64,000 nucleotides of DNA from Pontibacter roseus DSM 17521 (GCF_000373265.1 NZ_KB890765.1:432685-496684); one strand, 5' to 3'. Shown: positions 25,867 through 34,828, counted from the first letter of the stretch. Notes: a model not told the origin generated them from the sequence alone. Translations and numbers: made by a program.

Positions 25867-28800
25867 ATGAAAACGCACCCCTTTCTCAAATTCTTCCTGC
25901 TGATTTCGGGACTGATACTCTTATTGGTTCTGGGAGCTTTGCTGTTGCTGCCCTGGCTTTACCAGGAGAAGGCGCCAGCCTACCTGAGAGCAAAGGTCAC
26001 CAGGGGTTCTGACATCGTTTTGGCGCCTTTCCAAACCGAGATTTCCAGCTGGAAGAACTTCCCCTACATCACGGTTTCCTTACACAATGTATCTTTGGTT
26101 GACACCACGCAGAATGCTCCATTCGAGGTGCTACGGGTAAAGCATGCGGAGGCGCTCGTTCCGGTGCTACAGCTGCCATTTGGACCTATCCGGATAAAAG
26201 AAGTGCGGCTGGAAGGCATCACTTTCCACCAGCGGGTGGACTCAGCCGGAAACAAAATAAGCCTCAATTTCAAGAATCAGGATAAGAAGGATAGCTCCAG
26301 TAATACTGCGCTCTCCATTGAGCGGATTAGCATTCAGAATATGCAAGTGCTCAGTGAAAACGAGTTCAAGGAAAGCGCCTTTTCCCTTCAGTTACTGGAT
26401 TCTGATTTAGCCGCTGAGGTGAAGGATAACATGCTGCATCTGACAGGTGGGCTGAAGGGAAAAATCAACTACATCGCCAGCCGTGACCTACGGCTTTTTC
26501 AGGAAAGAGATTTTACAGCCGATGCCTCCTATACCTTTGATTTCATCAAAAAGCAGGGCAGTATACAGCAGTGCATAGCCATGTTGAATGGAAACGAAGT
26601 GATGATTTCCGGCACACACCAGAAGGCCGCTGCAGGCACCGGCTCCGTACTGGACCTTCACTTCAAAGGGAACCAGCCGTTTTTCTTTTTGCTGAACCAG
26701 ATGTCATCCGTCCGGTCCATACCTTTGCTCAAGCAGGTGGAGAGCGAAGGCCGTGTGAAACTGCACTACCACATTGCCGGCCACTCCAGCCCCACGCAGC
26801 GCCCCCGGAACAGACTCTACTTCGATTTGCAGGATGGAAAACTCTACTGGCCTACTACGCGCATCGCTCTGACGCACCTGCAGGTGGCAGGCCAATTGGA
26901 CAACGGTCCGCAGCACTCCCCTGAATCAAGTTCGTTCACGCTGAAGAACCTGTCAGCCCGCTCTGGAAACGACAGCGTGCAGCTACGCGCCACCATCACT
27001 GACTTCACGAAGCCTTTTGTGGATGCGCACATCAGCGGGCGCTATACCCTGGACAGCCTGGCTCAGGTACTGCCACCTGATTATATCTCGCTTCCGCAAG
27101 GCACGCTCGCCGGAGACGTGGCCATCAAAGGCAACCTGCATGCCGATGCGAGTCGTGCGAAGGGCGACGATTTGCAATGGCAGGGGGCGGTGAGCCTGCA
27201 CAACGTGGCTTTTCAGCCGGCCAAGCTGACGGTAGCCTGCACCGAACTGAACGGCGAGGCGAAACTGGCGGGCAACGAGCTGCGGCTACAGCAGTTGCGG
27301 GGCAAAATAGGAGGGAAGGCTTTTGCCATGGATGGCTCTGTGAAAGATGTGATGAACTACCTGCTTGGTCAGCAGAAAACCGTGACCATAGCTGGCGCAG
27401 TCAGGCTGGAACAGGTAAATTCGGATTGGATAAAACTGGAGCCAGCTGCCAAAAACAGCGTCCATAAACAGTTGGCAGCTAGTCCGAAAGCTGTCTCCAC
27501 CGCGATACTTCCAGGTTTCCTCCGGCTCAACATGCGTCTGGAGTGCGCGCAACTGGACCTTCCATCCACCTCAGTCCACAACCTGAAGGCCAGGATGCGG
27601 AGCAACGGCAAACAGTTGACGCTCTCCGACATCGGCTTGACGACACAAGGTATAGCCATCAACGGCAATGTCTCGGTTCCGAACGACAGCAGGCGATTGC
27701 AGGCGGCTAACATACAGCTATCCGCGCGGTTGGACTCCCTCGACCTGACCGACATGGAGCAGGTAAACTCCTACATGCATGCTACCGGCGGAGGCAAACC
27801 AGGCAAAGCGGCAGAGAACGATGGAATGGCATATTTCATGCCCCTGCAGACGGCAAAGTTGTCCATGCACGTCAGGCACATCAACCTGCCAGGCGAGGAA
27901 GACCTGGAAAACCTTTCGGTGCGGCTGCGGAAAGACAGGGGACACATCAAGATGCAGGACATGCGTTTCAACACCTCGAGAGGAGGTGCAGCCACAGCCT
28001 ATGGCGGGTTCCATCTCATCAACTCAAAAATAAGCAGGCCCTACCTGGACGTGACCATGCAATATGGCTTTGTGGACCTGCAGGCATTCATGCAGAACCT
28101 GGCTGCACTCAAAACGCTGTTACCGCCTGCCGAGCCTGACTATGCGGCGGCAAAGGCGAACGGGATAGGGGAGAAGCTTCGGGAGAAAGTGTATGATTTA
28201 GGCCTTCACGTACAGGCGGAGGAACTGAAGTATGAGTACCTGACCGGGTCCAACCTGGCCATTGACGCGCGCATGGACAGGGAACAGGCCCAACTGGATA
28301 AGCTATACCTGAACGCCTTTGGAGGAGCGATTTACGCTCACGGCATCATGTATCTGAACGAGCCTTCTGATACGGTGCCGGTCAGGCTGCAGGCACAGGT
28401 GCAGGACATTGACCTAAAGAAAGTGTTTGCGTTTGCCGAGCAGATGGAGCTCGATGTGCTGGGAAGTCAGAATATTGAGGGAAAGGCAGACTGCAACCTG
28501 GCTGTCTTCACAAAACTGGATGGAACGTTTACACCGAGCTTTGACCGAACCGTGGCCTATTCGAGGGCGAACTTCCGGAGTATGGAGCTGATAGATGTGA
28601 AACCCATTCAGGAGGCGCTTGGCTTCATGCGAAAAGAGCGGACGGAGCACTTATACTTTGAGGATGTGGAAGCTGATTTTGTGCTCCACAAGAACAGATT
28701 CATTGCGCCTGGGTTTAGCCTGAACAACAACCTGTCCGCGTTCGATTTGCGGGGGTCCTATACCATGAAAGGGAGCGCCAGCCTGAGTCTGGACATCAAC

Positions 28801-29040
28801 GTGCTGAACATCCTGTTCGGCAACAACGAGCGCCGCATAGAGCAGATACGGGAGGACTCCCTTTCCCTCAAAAACAACCCGAGCAGGCAGCACCTGTTGC
28901 TGGTGCGGGAGCAGGAAAAGTACAAAGTCAAACTCAGCAACCGCAAGGAAAGAGAAGACATTTCGCTGGTGCTCCGCAACGAGTTTCTGGATGTGCTGAA
29001 GCATTACCAGATTGACACCGCCTTCACGGACATCAAATAG
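25867..29040 (+). CDS. AsmA-like family protein
   Basis: A 1057-residue envelope protein with one N-terminal membrane helix (FLKFFLLISGLILLLVLGALLLL, about residues 6-30), then a long repetitive beta-rich region that recalls AsmA/TamB-type proteins, which are thought to help lipid or outer membrane protein transfer to the outer membrane. Near the start: AYLRAKVTRGSDIVLAPFQTEISSWKNFPYITVSLHNVSL; C-terminus: an AsmA_2-like stretch with IEGKADCNLAVFTKLDGTF and SLDINVLNILFGN. The ORF extends to 25753, but the first hydrophobic segment makes 25867 the better start. Not in an operon with its neighbours. Which cargo it handles is not known. Confidence 0.7.
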   Translation: MKTHPFLKFFLLISGLILLLVLGALLLLPWLYQEKAPAYLRAKVTRGSDIVLAPFQTEISSWKNFPYITVSLHNVSLVDTTQNAPFEVLRVKHAEALVPVLQLPFGPIRIKEVRLEGITFHQRVDSAGNKISLNFKNQDKKDSSSNTALSIERISIQNMQVLSENEFKESAFSLQLLDSDLAAEVKDNMLHLTGGLKGKINYIASRDLRLFQERDFTADASYTFDFIKKQGSIQQCIAMLNGNEVMISGTHQKAAAGTGSVLDLHFKGNQPFFFLLNQMSSVRSIPLLKQVESEGRVKLHYHIAGHSSPTQRPRNRLYFDLQDGKLYWPTTRIALTHLQVAGQLDNGPQHSPESSSFTLKNLSARSGNDSVQLRATITDFTKPFVDAHISGRYTLDSLAQVLPPDYISLPQGTLAGDVAIKGNLHADASRAKGDDLQWQGAVSLHNVAFQPAKLTVACTELNGEAKLAGNELRLQQLRGKIGGKAFAMDGSVKDVMNYLLGQQKTVTIAGAVRLEQVNSDWIKLEPAAKNSVHKQLAASPKAVSTAILPGFLRLNMRLECAQLDLPSTSVHNLKARMRSNGKQLTLSDIGLTTQGIAINGNVSVPNDSRRLQAANIQLSARLDSLDLTDMEQVNSYMHATGGGKPGKAAENDGMAYFMPLQTAKLSMHVRHINLPGEEDLENLSVRLRKDRGHIKMQDMRFNTSRGGAATAYGGFHLINSKISRPYLDVTMQYGFVDLQAFMQNLAALKTLLPPAEPDYAAAKANGIGEKLREKVYDLGLHVQAEELKYEYLTGSNLAIDARMDREQAQLDKLYLNAFGGAIYAHGIMYLNEPSDTVPVRLQAQVQDIDLKKVFAFAEQMELDVLGSQNIEGKADCNLAVFTKLDGTFTPSFDRTVAYSRANFRSMELIDVKPIQEALGFMRKERTEHLYFEDVEADFVLHKNRFIAPGFSLNNNLSAFDLRGSYTMKGSASLSLDINVLNILFGNNERRIEQIREDSLSLKNNPSRQHLLLVREQEKYKVKLSNRKEREDISLVLRNEFLDVLKHYQIDTAFTDIK

Positions 29041-29248
29041 ATTACACCTCCTTTTTTAGGTATTTCTCAATTGCCCTTTAACAGAAAGGCGGGCTGTGAT
29101 TCCGGTTTGCCGTGCCTGTACCATCAGAAGGAGGTAAGTAATTGGTTTTGATTAACTTAATCCATTCATCAGTCGTTTAGGGGTTTATATGAATATTCGT
29201 ATAGCAATTGTTTATATAGTAACCACTCTCACTTCATAAGAACGAACT

Positions 29249-29674
29249 ATGGAAAGATTTCTGGGACCTTATAGCCCGCAGCTGTACGCCATACTGCGCA
29301 TCGTAGCTGGGTTGATGTTCGCCATGCACGGCACCCAAAAACTGTTTGGCTGGCCCGGCGACGGCAACACTGTGGAACTGGCCTCGCTGATGGGCTTCGC
29401 AGGCATCGTGGAACTGGTGACGGGGCTGATGATTGCCTTCGGCTTCCTGACGGGTTGGGCTGCCTTCCTCGCCAGTGGTCAGATGGCGGTAGCCTTCTTC
29501 ATGGCGCACTTCCCTGAGCACTGGAACCCGCTTCTCAACAAAGGCGAGGTGGCGTTGCTGTACTGCTTCCTGTTCCTGTACATGGCTTCCCGCGGGGCCG
29601 GCATCTGGAGTGTGGACGCCGCCATGGGCCGGGGCCAACGGACCACTGCCGACGCGCACCCGCGCTATACCTGA
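29249..29674 (+). CDS. DoxX family membrane protein
   Basis: A 141-residue protein of the DoxX family with four membrane helices, recognised by YAILRIVAGLMFAMHGTQKLFGWPG at the N-terminus and FLTGWAAFLASGQMAVAFFMAHFPEHWNPLLNKGEVALLYCFLFLYM (in pieces) later. Members are small membrane proteins linked to redox or membrane integrity; this one has no adjacent known partner. The final codons CGC TAT ACC TGA (RYT-stop) are a copy of the iterated motif, so the stop codon lies in it. Confidence 0.85.
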   Translation: MERFLGPYSPQLYAILRIVAGLMFAMHGTQKLFGWPGDGNTVELASLMGFAGIVELVTGLMIAFGFLTGWAAFLASGQMAVAFFMAHFPEHWNPLLNKGEVALLYCFLFLYMASRGAGIWSVDAAMGRGQRTTADAHPRYT

Positions 29675-29766
29675 TTTCTTTTCAGTTCACATCTGCTTGC
29701 TTTGTAGTCCATGCCTGTGGAAGGCCTGAACCAGCAGCGCTTTTGTTTCTTCTAAAGCCGGATGCA

Positions 29767-29787
29767 GGTATAGGATAGTTCTATACC
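29767..29787. repeat. Inverted pair of the iterated motif
   Basis: GGTATAG (29767-29773) and CTATACC (29781-29787) with a 7-nt loop in the spacer upstream of the aldo/keto reductase. Weak hairpin in RNA. Confidence 0.7.
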
Positions 29788-29863
29788 AGTGATGACTTGC
29801 CAACAAGCCGCACCTGAGACCGTACAACTAAGCTTTACTCCATTTCGAAAGCAAGAAACACGT

Positions 29864-30733
29864 ATGGCAGAGACAACAGCATTCAATAAGACGTATACGA
29901 TTGGCGGCGACCTGACCGTGAACAGGATGGGCTTCGGCGCGATGCGCATCACGGGCGAGGGCATTTGGGGACCTCCCAAAGACAGAGAAGAGGCCATCCG
30001 GGTGCTGCAGCGCACCGTAGAGCTGGGCATCAACTTCATCGACACGGCCGACAGCTACGGTCCCAACGTGTCAGAAGAGCTCATAGCCGAGGCACTGTAC
30101 CCTTACCCCAAAGACCTAATCATCGCCACCAAGGGAGGGCTCACCCGCACCGGCCCGGGCGTATGGCCCATCAACGCGCACCCCGATTACCTGCAGCGGG
30201 CGCTGGAGGGAAGTCTGAAACGCCTGAAGCAGGACCGCATCGACCTCTACCAGTTGCACCGCATCGACCCGGATGTGCCCTATGAGAAAACACTGGAGTT
30301 CCTGCAGCGGGTGCAGGAGGAGGGACTGGTCAAACACATCGGCCTGTCGGAGGTGAACGTGGATCAAATCCAGAAGGCGCAGCAGTATTTCCCGGTGGTG
30401 ACGGTGCAGAACAAATACAGTGTGGACTTCCGGACGAAATGGGAGGACGAGCTGACGTTCTGTGAGGAGCAAAACATCGGCTTCATCCCCTGGAATCCCA
30501 TCAACGCGGGCAACGTGGGCGCCATCAGCAAATTGCAGGAGATAGGAAACAAGTACGGTGCCACGGCGCACCAAATCGCCCTGAGCTGGCTGCTCCACCG
30601 CAGCCCCAACATCCTGCTCATTCCGGGCACCTCCAAGGTGAAGCACCTGGAAGAGAACTATGCGGCGGCCTCCATCGCACTATCGAAGGAGGATTTGAAC
30701 GAACTGGACAAGATAAAGCAGTCAGAGAAGTAA
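29864..30733 (+). CDS. Aldo/keto reductase
   Basis: A 289-residue NADPH-dependent oxidoreductase of the AKR superfamily that reduces aldehydes and ketones. The catalytic tetrad fits: Asp and Tyr in FIDTADSYGP, Lys in IIATKGG, His in YQLHRID. The remaining TIM-barrel landmarks (VKHIGLSEVNVDQI, QNKYSV, FIPWNPI, HQIALSWLLHRSPNILLIPGTSK) are present. The start 29864 is used because the family N-terminus begins there; an in-frame Met at 29789 overlaps the inverted motif pair. It stands alone and ends with a hairpin terminator. Confidence 0.9.
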   Translation: MAETTAFNKTYTIGGDLTVNRMGFGAMRITGEGIWGPPKDREEAIRVLQRTVELGINFIDTADSYGPNVSEELIAEALYPYPKDLIIATKGGLTRTGPGVWPINAHPDYLQRALEGSLKRLKQDRIDLYQLHRIDPDVPYEKTLEFLQRVQEEGLVKHIGLSEVNVDQIQKAQQYFPVVTVQNKYSVDFRTKWEDELTFCEEQNIGFIPWNPINAGNVGAISKLQEIGNKYGATAHQIALSWLLHRSPNILLIPGTSKVKHLEENYAAASIALSKEDLNELDKIKQSEK

Positions 30734-30777
30734 AACATCTGTTGCTGCAGAAACCTGTTTAGTATACAACTTTAAGA

Positions 30778-30813
30778 AAGAGCTGCTCTGGTCTGGTGAC
30801 CGGGGCAGCTCTT
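30778..30813 (+). terminator. Hairpin terminator
   Basis: AAGAGCTGC (30778-30786) pairs with GCAGCTCTT (30805-30813), with an inner GGTC/GACC helix. Follows the aldo/keto reductase. Confidence 0.65.
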
Positions 30814-30907
30814 ATTGATGTACAATTTGATGTAAAATGACGAAGCAGCATCCGGGAGAACGGTATGCAGCGTTAGCAGGTATAGCAAAGGCTGCGTATA
30901 CCTGCCT

Positions 30908-31351
30908 ATGTTACGCTGGAAAGACATCGTGTACTACGCCAAGTACAGCAATCCGGAGCCTGACCGTAAGGTGGAGAAAACAGAGGAGGAGTGGCGGCAA
31001 CAACTCACGCCGGCGCAATACCGAATCCTGCGCGAGAAGGCCACCGAGCCCCCGTATCGGAACACCTATTGCCGCTCCTATGAGCCCGGCAGCTATACCT
31101 GCGCTGGCTGTGGCAGCCTGCTGTTCAATGCCACCGAGAAGTACCACGCTATCTCCGGCTGGCCCAGCTTCACGCAGCCCGCCGCCCGGGGAGCCATCCG
31201 CTATACCTTCGACGACAGCCACCGCATGCAGCGGATAGAGGCCATCTGCAATGTGTGCGGCGGACACCTGGGCCACGTATTCCCCGACGGCCCGGAACCT
31301 GGCGGACTGCGCTACTGCATCAACTCCGAGAGCCTGAACCGGATAGCCTAA
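30908..31351 (+). CDS. msrB: Peptide-methionine (R)-S-oxide reductase
   Basis: A 147-residue MsrB, which reduces methionine-R-sulfoxide in oxidised proteins using thioredoxin. The structural zinc Cys pairs are Cys65/Cys68 (CAGC) and Cys114/Cys117 (CNVC). The catalytic Cys137 is in RYCINSESL, and GWPSF and GHVFPDGPEPGG are the family signatures. The start is the ATG at 30908; an overlapping frame from 30837 is a shadow. Upstream, motif copies at 30880 and 30897 precede the ATG. It converges on the VOC/SRPBCC operon across a motif hairpin. Confidence 0.93.
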   Translation: MLRWKDIVYYAKYSNPEPDRKVEKTEEEWRQQLTPAQYRILREKATEPPYRNTYCRSYEPGSYTCAGCGSLLFNATEKYHAISGWPSFTQPAARGAIRYTFDDSHRMQRIEAICNVCGGHLGHVFPDGPEPGGLRYCINSESLNRIA

Positions 31352-31394
31352 GGAACGGCCTTGCTATACCTGAACTTGACATTCTGATAAGGCA

Positions 31395-31433
31395 AGCCAG
31401 CAGGTATACGCCTTGCACCTATACCTGCTGGCT
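31395..31433. repeat. Hairpin containing two inverted motif copies
   Basis: AGCCAGCAGGTATA (31395-31408) and its exact complement (31420-31433) with an 11-nt loop. The motif core sits inside each arm. It lies between convergent genes msrB (ends 31351) and the VOC protein (ends 31452), so it is a terminator candidate. Confidence 0.85.
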
Positions 31434-31451
31434 ACCTTCGGATTCTCCCAA

Positions 31452-31913
31452 TCAGGCGTTGTATATCGGCTCGGTGCCGGTCTGTTCTTCTGGTGTGTAG
31501 GTATAGCTGACCATCCACTGGATGCCGAACTTATCGGTCAGCATGCCAAAGTAGTCTCCCCAGAAAGCCTTCTGCAGCGGCATGGTCACCTTCCCACCTG
31601 CCGAAAGGCCCTGGAAGAGTTTGTCGGCCTCGGCCTCACTGTCGGCATTGATAGCCAGGGAGATGTTGTCGCCCTGGGTTAGTGTCTGCCCCATCGATTC
31701 CAGGGCGTCAGTTCCCATCAGCATATTGCCTTGGCCTATCGGCAGCGCCACGTGCATGATTTTCTCCTGGTCCTCCGATGAGAGCTTGTCGCCCTCCGGT
31801 GTGTCCTTGAACCGCTGCAGGGCCAGGAATTCCCCGCCGAACACGGATTTGTAAAATCGAAAGGCTTCTTCGGTGTTTCCCTTGAAGTTCAGGTAAGGAT
31901 TCAATGTAGCCAT
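31452..31913 (-). CDS. VOC family protein (PhnB/glyoxalase-like)
   Basis: A 153-residue single-subunit VOC fold of the PhnB-like group (3-dmu-9_3-mt type). Marks: NPYLNFKGNTEEAFRFYKSVFGGEF at the N-terminus, then IMHVALPIGQGNMLMGTDA, and FWGDYFGMLTDKFGIQWMVSY at the C-terminus. Members are often metal-dependent but many have lost the metal site; here substrate and metal cannot be stated. It is the last gene of a three-gene minus-strand run (SRPBCC, AHSA1/SRPBCC, VOC), separated from the preceding gene by 27 bp. Such mixtures of VOC and SRPBCC proteins are common in Bacteroidota; the shared role is unknown. Confidence 0.85.
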   Translation of the reverse strand: MATLNPYLNFKGNTEEAFRFYKSVFGGEFLALQRFKDTPEGDKLSSEDQEKIMHVALPIGQGNMLMGTDALESMGQTLTQGDNISLAINADSEAEADKLFQGLSAGGKVTMPLQKAFWGDYFGMLTDKFGIQWMVSYTYTPEEQTGTEPIYNA

Positions 31914-31940
31914 AGTCTTATGATGGATTAGGGTTATAAT

Positions 31941-32468
31941 TTATTTACTGCCGGAGGCCAGGTAGCTTTCCAATTGGTCAAGGGTGCCGGCCAGGCCCTG
32001 CTGCAGTGACCCGATATTCTCCTCGAACGTCTTCCGTTCTTCGGCGGTCGCATGCAGGGGTTTGCTGCGCTGGGTGAGGGTGGTTTTGCCGTCTTGCTCA
32101 GTAAAGGTGAGGGTGTTGTGTATCTCCAGCGGCCAGGCCTCGCTGAATGGCACCCGGCTTATACCTCCCGCCTCATCCGAAAAGGAGCTGATGTACACGA
32201 TGCGCTCCGGCTCCACCAGGCTACTGAACACGAACCGGCCCCACATTTTCTGTCCATCCGGCAGGTGCAGGACGTAATGGAAAAGGCCGCCGGGGCGCAG
32301 GTCCAGCCGGGTCACGCCCAGCTTCAGGCCCTTTGGTCCCCACCATTGCTCCAGTCGTTGCTGTTCCGTCCAGGCCTTATACACCAGGTGGCGCGGCACA
32401 TCGAACACACGGGTTATGACGAGCTCGCGTGTCACGGTTTCAGACATAGTTTTATTCATAGTTTCCAT
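31941..32468 (-). CDS. SRPBCC/AHSA1 domain protein
   Basis: A 175-residue START-like (AHSA1) ligand-binding fold. The N-terminus ELVITRVFDVPRHLVYKAWTEQQRLEQWWGPKGL and the C-terminal TFTEQDGKTTLTQRSKPLHATAEERKTFEENIGSLQQGLAGTLDQL are typical of the AHSA1 group. The cavity probably binds a hydrophobic ligand. The start may be 32468 or the Met at 32447. It lies 12 bp downstream of the other SRPBCC gene, so the two are in one transcript. Confidence 0.85.
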   Translation of the reverse strand: METMNKTMSETVTRELVITRVFDVPRHLVYKAWTEQQRLEQWWGPKGLKLGVTRLDLRPGGLFHYVLHLPDGQKMWGRFVFSSLVEPERIVYISSFSDEAGGISRVPFSEAWPLEIHNTLTFTEQDGKTTLTQRSKPLHATAEERKTFEENIGSLQQGLAGTLDQLESYLASGSK

Positions 32469-32480
32469 GGTATAGCGTGT

Positions 32481-32957
32481 TTAGTTAGTTGGTGTATCGG
32501 TTATGGCTGCTTCCTTTTTTTCAACGAGTTGGCGTATCTGCTGCAGGGCTTTCTCCCAGGCAAGGGACATCTGGTCAAAGTATTCCTCCGACATATCCGA
32601 CTCAATTTCGAGCCGCGTGCGGCCATCCTTTTCAATCAGGTAATAGGTCTCGCGGCCGCCCTGCACCTGCCGGGCCTCTTCGCTCGCATAGTCCTCCACG
32701 CCGGCAATCACCATCCCTTCATATTCCACCTCAATCGCCTCGTAGGGTCTGCTGACCGCCACCCGGCCTATCATGCCGCTGTTGCTCTTGTCCTTGAACA
32801 CGACCTTGCTGCCCTGCCTCCAGCCCGTCTCTGCATAAGAGCCTTCACTGAACTCGCCTAGCCACAGTCGGTTGAGGTCGTCGTTTACCAGTACTTCCCA
32901 TACCTGCTGGCTGGGCGCTTGTATCTCAATTGATTTCTTGATTTTCAGCGTTTCCAT
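32481..32957 (-). CDS. SRPBCC domain protein
   Basis: A 158-residue START-like domain protein related to the next gene: SIEIQAPSQQVWEVLVNDDLNRLWLGEF at the N-terminus and YYLIEKDGRTRLEIESDMSEEYFDQMSLAWEKALQQIRQLVEKK at the C-terminus. The start at 32957 (METLKIKK) is preferred over 32984 because the upstream residues lack family similarity. First gene of the SRPBCC/AHSA1/VOC operon; a well-formed promoter lies at 33015-33043 on the minus strand. Confidence 0.8.
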   Translation of the reverse strand: METLKIKKSIEIQAPSQQVWEVLVNDDLNRLWLGEFSEGSYAETGWRQGSKVVFKDKSNSGMIGRVAVSRPYEAIEVEYEGMVIAGVEDYASEEARQVQGGRETYYLIEKDGRTRLEIESDMSEEYFDQMSLAWEKALQQIRQLVEKKEAAITDTPTN

Positions 32958-33014
32958 CGTTTTGTTTTTTAATTTAATTTCCAACTAACAGGCTGTCCTT
33001 CAACCTGTGTCATG

Positions 33015-33043
33015 CAAACATACAGGGAAAGTGGCAGGAACAA
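33015..33043 (-). promoter_or_regulatory. Bacteroidota-type promoter for SRPBCC/VOC operon
   Basis: On the minus strand: TTG (33043-33041), 18-nt spacer, TATGTTTG (33022-33015), matching TTG-N17..21-TAnnTTTG. Predicted start near 33008 and a leader of about 50 nt to the ATG at 32957. Confidence 0.65.
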
Positions 33044-33184
33044 CGGGTGAAAATCCGGCAATGTAAGGGGTTGATTGCGACAGTATTTCTCTATACCTTG
33101 AGTACAGGGAGAAGGTATGAAAAATATTCTGAAAATACCGTAACAGGTTATCAAGGCAGAGCGGGCGCTACTAACCATTAGCAG

Positions 33185-34171
33185 ATGAACGATATGAAAC
33201 ATATATCCATACTAGTGCCGAAAGGAGCCATCCTGGGCAGCGTAGAAGGTCCACGCCAGGTTTTCACGGAAGTGAACAAACTGCTGCGCAGCATGAACAG
33301 GCCGGCCTTGTTTGAGGTGCAACTGGTCGGTCTCACAGAGCAGGTCTCGGTGGCTGGCGGCATCTACACCGTCTATACCGATACTGTCACGCAGGACATC
33401 GCCAAAACCGACCTCATCATCATCCCGGCCCTGGACGGTGACCTGGCACAGTGCCTGGAGCATAACCGTGCCTTCGTACCCTGGATTACAGAGCAGCACC
33501 AGCAAGGGGCGGAGGTAGCGAGTCTGTGCGTCGGGGCTTTCCTGCTGGCCTCCACCGGCTTGGTGACGGGCAAGCAGTGCGCCACGCACTGGATGGCGGC
33601 CCATGAGTTCAGGAAGATGTTTCCGGAGGTGCACCTGGTGGAGGACAAAATCATCACAGATGAGCAGGGCATCTACTCCAGCGGCGGCGCCTTCTCCTAC
33701 CTCAACCTGATTCTATACCTGATTGAGAAGTATGCGGGCCGCGAGGTGGCCGTGTTCATGTCCAAGGCCTTCCAGATTGAGATAGAGCGCCGCAGCCAGT
33801 CGCCGTTCATTATCTTCACAGGGCAGAAGGAGCACGGCGACGAGCAGGTGAAGACGGCCCAGGAATACATCGAGCAGAATTTCCAGGAGAAGATAACCGT
33901 GGACGAACTGGCAGACATGCTGGCATTGAGCCGCCGAAACCTGGAGCGCCGCTTCAAGAAGGCCACCGCCAATTCCATCGTGGAGTACATCCAACGTGTG
34001 AAAGTCGAGGCCGCCAAGATGAGCCTGGAAACCTCCCGCGAGAACGTGAACGAGGTGATGTACAACGTCGGCTATAGCGACCCCAAGGCTTTCCGGACCA
34101 CCTTCAAGCGCTTCACAGGCCTCTCGCCCCTGCAGTACCGTAGCAAGTATAACCGCGAACTGGCGGTATAG
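33185..34171 (+). CDS. GlxA-type AraC family regulator with DJ-1/PfpI domain
   Basis: A 328-residue transcription factor. The N-terminal half is a DJ-1/PfpI-like domain with a Cys at the nucleophile elbow (ASLCVGAFLLASTGL, Cys115) that could sense oxidants or act as a ligand domain. The C-terminal half is a double helix-turn-helix AraC-type DNA-binding domain (DELADMLALSRRNLERRFKKATANSIVEYIQRVKVEAAKMSLE ... NVNEVMYNVGYSDPKAFRTTFKRFTGLSPLQYRSKY, in pieces). Divergent from the SRPBCC/VOC operon (about 150 bp apart), which it may regulate; this is inference. The stop codon lies in a motif copy (GCG GTA TAG). Confidence 0.88.
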   Translation: MNDMKHISILVPKGAILGSVEGPRQVFTEVNKLLRSMNRPALFEVQLVGLTEQVSVAGGIYTVYTDTVTQDIAKTDLIIIPALDGDLAQCLEHNRAFVPWITEQHQQGAEVASLCVGAFLLASTGLVTGKQCATHWMAAHEFRKMFPEVHLVEDKIITDEQGIYSSGGAFSYLNLILYLIEKYAGREVAVFMSKAFQIEIERRSQSPFIIFTGQKEHGDEQVKTAQEYIEQNFQEKITVDELADMLALSRRNLERRFKKATANSIVEYIQRVKVEAAKMSLETSRENVNEVMYNVGYSDPKAFRTTFKRFTGLSPLQYRSKYNRELAV

Positions 34172-34219
34172 CCACCTGCTCCCTTTAGGAAATCGTGCTC
34201 ATCTCCGGGGTATAAAATT

Positions 34220-34254
34220 CATCTATATTGCTAATGTAATTAGTAACATAGATG
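34220..34254. promoter_or_regulatory. Imperfect inverted repeat near small gene
   Basis: 16-bp arms CATCTATATTGCTAAT (34220-34235) and ATTAGTAACATAGATG (34239-34254), two mismatches, loop GTA. Lies between the AraC gene and the gene at 34325; could be an operator or an RNA hairpin. Confidence 0.5.
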
Positions 34255-34324
34255 AAAAATAGTATCTATTTTCAACTTTCGTTTCAGTATTGCGTAAAAT
34301 ATTAGCAAAGCAGAAACAAACGTT

Positions 34325-34693
34325 ATGAAACTGAAGATAGATGAAAAGCCATTTCTGCCGGAGGGACGGCATGTGGTCAAAGTAACTGAAGTGGAGGAAG
34401 GCAAAAGCGAGAACAAGGAGATTCCGTTCATCAACTGCCGCCTCGAGAATGAAGATGGTTTCGTGAACCAGCGCTTCTACCTGAGCGAACCCGGGCAGCC
34501 GATTCTGGCCTCTTTCCTTAAGGCTTTAGGTATAGACAAGACCGAGGTCGACACGAAGGAATTGAAAGGCAAAACCCTGTCTGTGGAAGTGGAGGAACGC
34601 TCCTATGAAGATGCCGAGGGCAAGGAGAAGACCATCAAACAGGCCACGCACTTCAGGGAAATCGGCAAGGCCGACACCTCCGACAGATTCTGA
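34325..34693 (+). CDS. Hypothetical acidic protein, possibly DUF669-like
   Basis: A 122-residue soluble, acidic protein (MKLKIDEKPFLPEGRHVVKVTEVEEGKSENKEIPFINCRLENEDGFVNQRFYLSEPGQPILASFLKALGID; end KTIKQATHFREIGKADTSDRF). The beginning and the FINCRLE/FVNQRFYLSEP pattern recall DUF669-type phage proteins connected with DNA metabolism, but the match is weak and by eye only. No other phage genes are near. An AT-rich spacer with an imperfect inverted repeat precedes it. Its transcript ends in a clear terminator. Confidence 0.5.
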   Translation: MKLKIDEKPFLPEGRHVVKVTEVEEGKSENKEIPFINCRLENEDGFVNQRFYLSEPGQPILASFLKALGIDKTEVDTKELKGKTLSVEVEERSYEDAEGKEKTIKQATHFREIGKADTSDRF

Positions 34694-34717
34694 TAAACCC
34701 AGTTAAATCAAATATAG

Positions 34718-34742
34718 AAAAGGAGCCTCGTGCTCCTTTTTT
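34718..34742 (+). terminator. Rho-independent terminator
   Basis: AAAAGGAGC (34718-34726) pairs with GCTCCTTTT (34732-34740), 5-nt loop, followed by T's. Ends the transcript of the small acidic protein. Confidence 0.8.
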
Positions 34743-34828
34743 GTTTCTGAAGGTGTAGCGGAGGCAAAGGATGAACCCGTTGTGCCGTATGGTAGGTGTA
34801 GGTATAGCAAATAGAAACCGGAGGAAGG

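Noticed and set aside
25576..25878. 100-codon minus-strand ORF
   Set aside because: Overlaps the start of the AsmA-like gene, has no recognised features and looks like a chance frame.
34325..34693. Prophage remnant (DUF669-like gene)
   Set aside because: Weak similarity by eye and no phage neighbours.
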